A stretch of 64,000 nucleotides of DNA from the NCBI GenBank assembly GCA_003478355.1, contig QUFC01000001.1:248001-312000 (forward strand). The letters run 5' to 3'. A program made the translations under genes and the position numbers. The notes beneath the pieces were generated by a model. That model was not told where the DNA came from, did not search any database, and saw only the letters and a program-made list of their open reading frames with translations. Each line of letters begins with the position of its first letter. Position 1 is the first letter of the stretch. Positions 58,095 through 64,000 of this stretch are shown one piece after another. Source of the stretch: Lachnospiraceae bacterium AM48-27BH. GTDB taxonomy: Bacteria; Bacillota; Clostridia; Lachnospirales; Lachnospiraceae.

Positions 58095-58171
58095 AAGCCT
58101 ATCCTTTCTTTATAAAATATAAATTAGTAACAGTTTTGGAGGTCTGTGACGTGATGTACTGACTGTAAGAT

Positions 58172-58200
58172 ATTATACCGGAAAATGAATTGCTTATCAA
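58172..58200 (-). promoter_or_regulatory. GH42 promoter (minus strand)
   Basis: On the minus strand TTGATA (58200-58195), 17-nt spacer, TATAAT (58177-58172). Its -35 touches the palindromic operator at 58200-58213. Confidence 0.75.
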
Positions 58201-58213
58201 CTAGTATACTAGT
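58200..58213. promoter_or_regulatory. GntR/FadR-type operator palindrome
   Basis: ACTAGTATACTAGT, a perfect 14-bp palindrome containing TAGTATACTA, which fits the FadR-subfamily pattern TNGTNNNACNA. It lies between the -35 boxes of the divergent GH42 and gntR promoters. Confidence 0.7.
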
Positions 58214-58214
58214 G

Positions 58215-58243
58215 TTGACATTTTAAGAAAATTTCGTTATTCT
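58215..58243 (+). promoter_or_regulatory. gntR promoter
   Basis: TTGACA (58215-58220), 17-nt spacer, TATTCT (58238-58243). Confidence 0.75.
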
Positions 58244-58312
58244 GATAGTAGAAAAGTGGTAACTGTTGTACAGGGCAGTTAGAAATGAAGAACGGAATCG
58301 GAGGAGATCATC

Positions 58313-58990
58313 ATGCGTGTGCTGGAACGTCTTGCTAGGGAAACGGGAAGAGAGTATGCACTGAGAGTGCTGAAGGAGAATATTGTGGGACTGGATCTTC
58401 TGCCCGGTTCTATGCTCAGTGAGAATGAGATTGCCTCCTGTCTGAATCTTTCCAGAACTCCGGTGCGTGAAGCATTTATTGAGCTGAGTAAGGTGAAAAT
58501 CGTGGAGATCTATCCTCAGAAAGGCAGTGTGGTATCCCTGATCGATTATAATATGGTAGAAGAAGCACGGTTTATGCGATATGTGCTGGAAAGCGCTGTT
58601 GTAGAACTGGTATGTCAGAAGATCACGCCGGATTGGATCCGCAAGCTGGAGGAAAATGTGACTTTACAGCAGTTTCATCTGGATAACCACCGTCCGGAGC
58701 GGCTTCTGGAGCTGGATAACGAATATCATCAGATGCTTTTTGAGATTGCAGAGAAGACCCAGGTGTTTGTGCTTATGGAGAGCATTTCCATCCATTATGA
58801 CCGTGTCCGAAGTCTGGCGTTGAAGGCAATCAAGGATATAAAAACGGTAGATGACCACAGGATGATCCTGAAGGCTGTGTCTGAAGGAAACGCAGAGGAA
58901 GCGAAGCGTCTGATGGAAAAACATTTAAATCGCTATAAGGTGGATCGGGAGACTATGGAGTCTGCGTATCCTCAGTATTTTAAGGCATAA
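58313..58990 (+). CDS. GntR-family regulator, FadR/FCD subfamily
   Basis: 225 residues. N-terminal winged helix with LKENIVGLDLLPGSMLSENEIASCLNLSRTPVREAFIELSKV, C-terminal FCD domain with metal-binding-type residues (ELDNEYHQMLFEIA, SIHYDRVRSL, DDHRMILKAV). FCD regulators of this type commonly respond to uronates or other sugar acids. An operator-like palindrome lies upstream and similar ones precede the next gene, suggesting autoregulation and control of GH42 and the UxuB-like gene. Confidence 0.92.
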   Translation: MRVLERLARETGREYALRVLKENIVGLDLLPGSMLSENEIASCLNLSRTPVREAFIELSKVKIVEIYPQKGSVVSLIDYNMVEEARFMRYVLESAVVELVCQKITPDWIRKLEENVTLQQFHLDNHRPERLLELDNEYHQMLFEIAEKTQVFVLMESISIHYDRVRSLALKAIKDIKTVDDHRMILKAVSEGNAEEAKRLMEKHLNRYKVDRETMESAYPQYFKA

Positions 58991-59036
58991 AAATTTCACA
59001 AGACCGCAAATTTTTGCTATAAAATCTAAAAATATT

Positions 59037-59083
59037 CGGTATACAAATATCAGAAACTGTGATACTATAGTACTAGTATACAA
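59037..59083 (+). promoter_or_regulatory. Two GntR-type operator sites upstream of the UxuB-like gene
   Basis: CGGTATACAA (59037-59046) and TAGTATACAA (59074-59083), GTATAC cores 37 bp apart; the second matches TNGTNNNACNA fully. A possible -10 (TACTAT, 59064-59069) sits between them. They share the GTATAC core with the palindrome at 58200. Confidence 0.6.
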
Positions 59084-59140
59084 GATGGATGAACAAGTCC
59101 ATCTTTCATAAAGATTTCATTTAAGAGAGGAGCTAAAACC

Positions 59141-60751
59141 ATGAAACTTTGTAAAGCAGGTTTAAGTGATGCTGCATGGAAGCAGGCTGGAGTAAAGCTT
59201 CCAGAATTCGACATTGACAAGATGAGAGCTGCCACAGAAGAAAGCCCGGTGTGGGTACACTTCGGAGCAGGCAATATCTTCCGCGGATTTATCGCAGTTC
59301 TGCAGCAGAGACTGTTAGAGCAGGGACTGGCACAGCAGGGAATCATCGCGGCAGATACGTTTGACTATGACATTATTGACAAAATCTATACACCATTTGA
59401 CAACATGACCATGATGGTCAGCTTAAAACCAGATGGTTCCATGGATCGTGAGATCATTGCCAGCGTGGCAAAAGGTGTAAAAGCCAACATGGAAGATGAG
59501 AAAGAGTATAGCTACTTAAAGAAAGTATTTGCGAATCCATCTCTTCAGATGTTAAGCTTTACCATCACTGAGAAGGGCTATGCGTTAGCAAACTTAAAGG
59601 GTGAGTATTTACCGGTAGTAACTGCTGATATTGAGAATGGCCCGACAAAGGCTCATCATGCCATGAGCATCGTAGCAGCCCTGTTATTAGAGCGTTACAA
59701 TACCTGCAAAGCGCCAATCGCTGTTGTCAGCATGGATAACTGCAGTCACAACGGTGAGAAACTGAAACATAGTGTGGTTACGATCGTAGAGGAGTGGTTA
59801 AAGAAAGGCCACGTATCCGCGGATTTCGCTGCATGGGTGAAAGATGAGAATCAGGTTTCCTTCCCGTGGAGCATGATCGATAAGATCACCCCAAGACCGG
59901 CAGAGGTTGTAGAAAAAGCTCTGGAGGCAGATGGCATCGAGGATATGGCTCCGATCATCACCAGCCGCAACACCTATATCGCTCCATTCGTTAACGCAGA
60001 GGTTCCACAGTATCTGGTAGTTGAGGATCGTTTCCCGAACGGACGTCCTGCACTGGAGAAGGCTGGAGTTTACATGACAGACCGTGACACGGTTAACATG
60101 ACAGAGCGTATGAAAGTAACGACCTGTCTGAACCCACTGCATACAGCACTGGCTGTTTATGGTTGTGTTCTTGGATATGACAGCATCGCTGCAGAGATGA
60201 AAGACGCAGACTTAAAGAAACTGGTAGAAACTATCGGTTACAAAGAGGGTATGCCGGTTGTAACCGATCCTGGTATCTTAAGCCCAATGGACTTCATCCA
60301 TGAGGTCATTGACCAGCGTCTGCCTAACCCATTTATTCCTGATACACCACAGAGAATCGCTACCGATACCAGCCAGAAGATCACGGTTCGTTTCGGTGAG
60401 ACCATTAAGTCCTATGTAGCAAGTGATTCCTTAGATGTTCACAGTCTGACTGCGATCCCGTTAGCAATCGCTGGATGGCTGCGTTATCTGCTGGCAGTAG
60501 ATGATGAGGGCAAAGAGATGAATGTCAGCAGCGACCCGATGTTAGAGGTACTGCAGAAACAGTTAGCTGATGTGAAGCTGGGTGATCCAGAGAGCGCAGA
60601 TGGCAAACTGACTGAAATCTTAAGCAACAAAGTTCTGTTTGGTTCTGATTTAAATGAGATCGGATTGGCAGAGAAGATAGAAGGTATGTTTAAAGAGCTG
60701 ATCGCCGGACCTGGCGCAGTTCGTGCAACCCTTCACAAATATATGGCATAA
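59141..60751 (+). CDS. Mannitol dehydrogenase-family oxidoreductase (fructuronate reductase-like)
   Basis: 536-residue NAD-dependent polyol/uronate oxidoreductase. N-terminal Rossmann motif WVHFGAGNIFRGFIAVL near residue 33, conserved SMDNCSHNGEKLK near 195, KVTTCLNPLHTALAVYG near 325 and GWLRYLL near 445. Length and N-terminus fit UxuB/YeiQ-type fructuronate (tagaturonate) reductases more than mannitol-1-phosphate dehydrogenase. GAGAGGAG precedes the ATG. No uxuA or uxaC lies in the window, so the exact substrate is open. Confidence 0.85.
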   Translation: MKLCKAGLSDAAWKQAGVKLPEFDIDKMRAATEESPVWVHFGAGNIFRGFIAVLQQRLLEQGLAQQGIIAADTFDYDIIDKIYTPFDNMTMMVSLKPDGSMDREIIASVAKGVKANMEDEKEYSYLKKVFANPSLQMLSFTITEKGYALANLKGEYLPVVTADIENGPTKAHHAMSIVAALLLERYNTCKAPIAVVSMDNCSHNGEKLKHSVVTIVEEWLKKGHVSADFAAWVKDENQVSFPWSMIDKITPRPAEVVEKALEADGIEDMAPIITSRNTYIAPFVNAEVPQYLVVEDRFPNGRPALEKAGVYMTDRDTVNMTERMKVTTCLNPLHTALAVYGCVLGYDSIAAEMKDADLKKLVETIGYKEGMPVVTDPGILSPMDFIHEVIDQRLPNPFIPDTPQRIATDTSQKITVRFGETIKSYVASDSLDVHSLTAIPLAIAGWLRYLLAVDDEGKEMNVSSDPMLEVLQKQLADVKLGDPESADGKLTEILSNKVLFGSDLNEIGLAEKIEGMFKELIAGPGAVRATLHKYMA

Positions 60752-60771
60752 TCAGATCACAAGTAAGAGTT

Positions 60772-60812
60772 GGAATACATCATTTTCAAAATGGTGTATT
60801 CCAGCTTTTTTC
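60772..60812 (+). terminator. Rho-independent terminator after the UxuB-like gene
   Basis: GGAATACATCATTT (60772-60785) / AAATGGTGTATTCC (60789-60802), 14-bp stem with G-T pairs, then AGC and TTTTTT. Confidence 0.9.
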
Positions 60813-60847
60813 ATAAATATAAGATCGTAGAGAAGGAGAAGTCTGGT

Positions 60848-61873
60848 ATGAGAGATGGGAAAATTGTAGCGGCAGTGACAGGGATGGATCATGGACATAT
60901 CAATGGCATGACAGAAGGAATCGGGGAAGCCGGGGCGGTGATCAAATGGGCCTATGACCCGGATACGGAGAAAACAAAGACATTTCTGGATCATTTTCAG
61001 AAATTCCAGGTGAAAGAGGCAAAAAATCTGGAACAGATCCTGGAAGATCCAGAGGTTGACCTGGTGCTTTCAGCGTGTATTCCGTCACAGAGGGCAGATC
61101 TGGGAATCAGGGTCATGGAAGCAGGCAAGGACTACTTCGTGGATAAAGCCCCATTTACAACGCTGGAACAATTAGAGCGGATACGGAAGGCTATTGATAA
61201 AACCAGACGGAAATACATGGTTTATTATAGTGAACGCCTTCATTCTGAGGCAGGGGTGTATGCCGGAAAGCTGGTGAAAGACGGAGTGATCGGCGATGTG
61301 GTTCAGGTCATGGGAATGGGGCCTCACCGCCTGAATCCAGAAACCAGACCGGACTGGTTCTTTCATAAGGAGACTTATGGCGGGATTCTATGCGACATTG
61401 GCAGCCATCAGATCGAGCAGTTTCTATATTACAGTGGTTGTGAAAATGCAAGGGTCGTAAACAGCCAGGTCGGTAATTACTGCCATAGCCAGTATCCAGA
61501 GATGGAAGATTTTGGCGAAGTCTCTCTGGTGGGAGAAAATGGCGCTTCTAATTATTTCCGGGTGGACTGGCTGACACCGGACGGCTTATCTACCTGGGGA
61601 GATGGCAGAACCTTCATCCTTGGGACAAAAGGCTACATTGAGCTTCGGAAATATGTGGATGTGGCACGGGACCAGACCAAAGATCACGTGTACTGGGTGG
61701 ACGAAAAGGGGGAACACAGGGAAGATGTATCGGGAAAAGTCGGTTATCCGTTCTTTCAGGAACTGCTCCATGATTGCATCGATCGCACAGAGACGGCCAT
61801 GACTCAGGAGCATGCGCTGAAAGCAGGGGAATTGTGCGTGATCGCCCAGATATCAGCCCAAAAAATAAAATAA
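60848..61873 (+). CDS. Gfo/Idh/MocA-family oxidoreductase
   Basis: 341 residues: N-terminal NAD(P)-binding region (IVAAVTGMDHGHINGMTEG, which replaces the usual GxGxxG), then VLSACIPSQRADLGIRVMEAGKDYFVDKAPFTT containing the conserved EKP-like lysine (DKAP), and a C-terminal domain with DIGSHQIEQFLYYSG. The start ATG 60848 is chosen for GGAG 9 nt upstream; an upstream extension would run through the terminator. Likely acts on a sugar or inositol derivative; substrate unknown. Confidence 0.87.
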   Translation: MRDGKIVAAVTGMDHGHINGMTEGIGEAGAVIKWAYDPDTEKTKTFLDHFQKFQVKEAKNLEQILEDPEVDLVLSACIPSQRADLGIRVMEAGKDYFVDKAPFTTLEQLERIRKAIDKTRRKYMVYYSERLHSEAGVYAGKLVKDGVIGDVVQVMGMGPHRLNPETRPDWFFHKETYGGILCDIGSHQIEQFLYYSGCENARVVNSQVGNYCHSQYPEMEDFGEVSLVGENGASNYFRVDWLTPDGLSTWGDGRTFILGTKGYIELRKYVDVARDQTKDHVYWVDEKGEHREDVSGKVGYPFFQELLHDCIDRTETAMTQEHALKAGELCVIAQISAQKIK

Positions 61874-61876
61874 CTA

Positions 61877-61890
61877 TTCGTATATACGAA
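61877..61890. promoter_or_regulatory. Perfect 14-bp palindrome TTCGTATATACGAA
   Basis: Immediately after the Gfo/Idh stop. Its regular symmetry suggests a protein-binding site, but the regulator is unknown. Confidence 0.35.
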
Positions 61891-61921
61891 CAAAATCGAA
61901 TATGTGAATATGCACAAAAAA

Positions 61922-61935
61922 TGTAACCGCTTACA
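61922..61935. promoter_or_regulatory. cre-type CcpA site upstream of ppdK
   Basis: TGTAACCGCTTACA fits the catabolite-responsive-element consensus TGWAANCGNTNWCA at every position. It sits 34 nt upstream of the predicted ppdK -35 box. Confidence 0.75.
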
Positions 61936-61968
61936 TGGCAAAAACTATGGAAAATGTACAAAAAACAC

Positions 61969-61996
61969 TTTACTTGAAGAAAAAATGTGTTATACT
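61969..61996 (+). promoter_or_regulatory. ppdK promoter
   Basis: TTTACT (61969-61974), 16-nt spacer, TATACT (61991-61996); leader of about 80 nt before the ATG. Confidence 0.6.
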
Positions 61997-62081
61997 AATA
62001 GCAGACTGTCAGAGGGGAAACAAATGGGCTGACGGTGACAATGCTGTAGAAGATTCTACAAGTTGAGGAGGAAATATCATT

Positions 62082-64000
62082 ATGGCAAAAAAGTGGGTTT
62101 ACCTGTTTAGTGAAGGTAACGCAACAATGAGAAATCTGTTAGGAGGCAAAGGTGCGAACCTGGCAGAGATGACAAACATCGGCCTTCCAGTACCACAGGG
62201 ATTTACGATTACTACAGAGGCTTGTACACAGTACTACGAGGATGGTCGTGAGATCAATGCTGAGATCCAGGGTCAGATCAACGAGTACATTGTGAAGATG
62301 GAAGAGATCACCGGCAAGAAGTTTGGTGATATTGAGAACCCACTGCTTGTATCTGTTCGTTCTGGTGCGCGTGCATCTATGCCTGGTATGATGGATACCA
62401 TCTTAAACCTGGGCTTAAATGAGCAGGTAGTCAACGTACTGGCTGAGAAGTCCGGTAATCCACGTTGGGCTTGGGACTGCTACAGAAGATTCATCCAGAT
62501 GTATTCTGATGTAGTTATGGAAGTTGGTAAGAAGTACTTTGAGGCTCTTATCGACGAGATGAAAGAGAAAAAGGGCGTTACACTGGACGTTGAGCTGGAT
62601 GCGAATGATTTAAAAGAGCTGGCTCACCAGTTTAAGGCTGAATATAAGAATAAGATCGGTGCTGATTTCCCAGATGATCCTAAGGAGCAGTTAATGGGAG
62701 CAATCAAAGCGGTATTCCGTTCCTGGGACAACCCACGTGCGAACATCTACCGTCGTGATAACGATATCCCATATTCCTGGGGTACTGCTGTAAACGTACA
62801 GTCCATGGCATTTGGTAACATGGGTGATGACTGTGGTACCGGTGTTGCATTTACCCGTGACCCAGCAACTGGTGCAAAGGGTCTGTTTGGTGAGTTCTTA
62901 ACCAACGCACAGGGCGAGGACGTTGTTGCTGGTGTTCGTACACCAATGCACATCGATGAGATGGCAGAGAAATTCCCAGAGGCATTTGATGAGTTCAAGA
63001 ATGTATGCAAAACTCTGGAAGATCATTATAGAGATATGCAGGATATGGAGTTTACCGTTGAGCATGGCAAACTGTACATGCTGCAGACACGTAATGGTAA
63101 GAGAACCGCTCAGGCTGCTTTAAAGATCGCTTGTGATCTGGTAGATGAGGGCATGAGAACTCCAGAAGAGGCAGTTGCTATGATCGATCCTCGTAACCTG
63201 GATTCCTTACTGCATCCAACCTTCGACCAGAAGGCACTGAAGGCTGCAACTCCAATCGCAAAAGCATTAGGCGCTGCTCCAGGTGCTGCTTGTGGTAAGA
63301 TCGTATTTACCGCTGATGATGCTGAAGCGTGGGCTGCAAGAGGCGAGAAAGTCGTTCTGGTTCGTCTGGAGACTTCCCCAGAGGATATTTCCGGTATGAA
63401 GGCTTCCCAGGGTATCTTAACTGTTCGTGGCGGTATGACTTCTCATGCAGCAGTAGTTGCACGTGGTATGGGTGCTTGCTGTGTATCCGGATGCGGCGAC
63501 ATTATCATGGATGAGGAAAACAAGAAATTTACATTAGGCGGAAAAGAGTATCATGAGGGAGATGTGATTTCCTTCGATGGTTCTACCGGTTGTGTATACG
63601 ATGGTGCGATCCCAACTGTAGAAGCTAAGATCGCAGGTGAGTTCGGACGTATCATGGCATGGGCTGATGAGTACAGAACCATGTCTGTTCGTACCAATGC
63701 GGATACACCGGCAGATGCAAAGAAAGCTCGCGAGTTAGGCGCTGAGGGACTTGGACTTTGCCGTACAGAGCATATGTTCTTCGAGGGTGACCGTATCGAG
63801 GCATTCCGTGAGATGATCTGTTCCGATACTGTAGAAGAGAGAGAAGAAGCTCTGGAGAAGATCCTTCCATTACAGCAGGGTGACTTCGAGCAGTTATACG
63901 AGGCTATGGAAGGCAACCCAGTTACCATCCGTTTCCTGGATCCGCCGTTACATGAGTTTGTTCCAACCGAGAAGGCTGATATTGAGAAGCTGGCAAAAGC
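62082..64000 (+). CDS. ppdK: Pyruvate, phosphate dikinase (3' end outside window)
   Basis: Interconverts pyruvate, ATP and phosphate with PEP, AMP and PPi. The 639 complete codons visible cover the N-terminal ATP-grasp domain (KKWVYLFSEGNATMRNLLGGKGANLAEM, SVRSGARASMPGMMDTILNLG), the central phosphohistidine domain with GGMTSHAAVVARGMGACCVSG (His is the phospho-carrier), and the start of the PEP-binding barrel (RTNADTPADAKKARELGAEGLGLCRTEHMFF). The frame has no break in view. GAGGAGG precedes the ATG. A key enzyme of glycolysis/gluconeogenesis in gut clostridia; the upstream cre-type site fits catabolite control. Confidence 0.96.
   Translation, partial: MAKKWVYLFSEGNATMRNLLGGKGANLAEMTNIGLPVPQGFTITTEACTQYYEDGREINAEIQGQINEYIVKMEEITGKKFGDIENPLLVSVRSGARASMPGMMDTILNLGLNEQVVNVLAEKSGNPRWAWDCYRRFIQMYSDVVMEVGKKYFEALIDEMKEKKGVTLDVELDANDLKELAHQFKAEYKNKIGADFPDDPKEQLMGAIKAVFRSWDNPRANIYRRDNDIPYSWGTAVNVQSMAFGNMGDDCGTGVAFTRDPATGAKGLFGEFLTNAQGEDVVAGVRTPMHIDEMAEKFPEAFDEFKNVCKTLEDHYRDMQDMEFTVEHGKLYMLQTRNGKRTAQAALKIACDLVDEGMRTPEEAVAMIDPRNLDSLLHPTFDQKALKAATPIAKALGAAPGAACGKIVFTADDAEAWAARGEKVVLVRLETSPEDISGMKASQGILTVRGGMTSHAAVVARGMGACCVSGCGDIIMDEENKKFTLGGKEYHEGDVISFDGSTGCVYDGAIPTVEAKIAGEFGRIMAWADEYRTMSVRTNADTPADAKKARELGAEGLGLCRTEHMFFEGDRIEAFREMICSDTVEEREEALEKILPLQQGDFEQLYEAMEGNPVTIRFLDPPLHEFVPTEKADIEKLAK

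Noticed and set aside
58127-58170. Degenerate copy of the left half of repeat A (GTAACAGTTTTGGAGGTCTGTGACG...)
   Set aside because: Similarity is visible but weak, and the region overlaps the GH42 leader; not enough to call a copy.

Overview
The window looks like a chromosomal segment of a spore-forming, anaerobic Firmicute of the Lachnospiraceae / Clostridium cluster XIVa type. Evidence: spoIIIAF-AG-AH, spoIVB and sigG; the conserved clostridial run asp23-nusB-xseA-xseB-ispA-dxs-tlyA-nadK-argR-recN-spoIVB; a DarA-type c-di-AMP receptor; a CD1871A-type mini-protein; pyruvate phosphate dikinase; and many carbohydrate genes with Gram-positive ribosome binding sites. No rRNA, tRNA, CRISPR array or prophage was seen.

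Layout. (1) 1-6.3 kb: an operon pairing a complete mannose-family PTS (EIIA, EIIC, EIID, EIIB) with two sulfatases and a DUF3604 PHP-like hydrolase, which suggests uptake and intracellular desulfation of a sulfated sugar. (2) 6.4-11.2 kb: sigG, an EamA transporter and coaX on the minus strand, divergent from coaBC and an alpha/beta hydrolase. (3) 11.2-26.6 kb: prfC, then the sporulation/housekeeping block from spoIIIAF to spoIVB. (4) 26.8-30.4 kb: a large membrane protein and a three-gene redox cluster (CxxC mini-protein, NapH-like 4Fe-4S protein, TlpA-like lipoprotein). (5) 30.4-42.6 kb: a manganese (yybP-ykoY) riboswitch with a cation P-type ATPase, an AI-2E-type permease, nth, sbcD-sbcC, a GHL10 hydrolase, an SH3 lipoprotein and darA. 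(6) 42.6-52.9 kb: a divergent locus with GH88 unsaturated glucuronyl hydrolase, a membrane AraC regulator, two sulfatases and an LplABC-type oligosaccharide ABC transporter. This resembles glycosaminoglycan-fragment use without an extracellular lyase. (7) 53-64 kb: uvrA behind an SOS box, GH42 beta-galactosidase and GntR on divergent promoters, UxuB-like oxidoreductase, Gfo/Idh oxidoreductase, and ppdK (runs off the end) behind a promoter and a perfect cre-type palindrome.

Two global features stand out. First, at least 17 (probably 18) reading-frame breaks in 16 genes, including housekeeping genes (dxs, uvrA, recN, sigG, ispA, xseA), are each repaired by adding one base beside an identical base. 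This points to systematic homopolymer under-calling rather than pseudogenes. Such genes are annotated as single CDSs. Second, structured intergenic repeats are scattered through the window: a ~132-bp element with 14-bp terminal inverted repeats (four copies), a 27-bp palindromic unit that is both its right end and a free-standing element, a ~60-bp element (two copies), and a related 133-bp element. Two copies of the ~132-bp repeat sit where expected sporulation genes (spoIIIAA-AE, and spo0A after spoIVB) are absent, so repeat-mediated deletion or mis-assembly should be considered.
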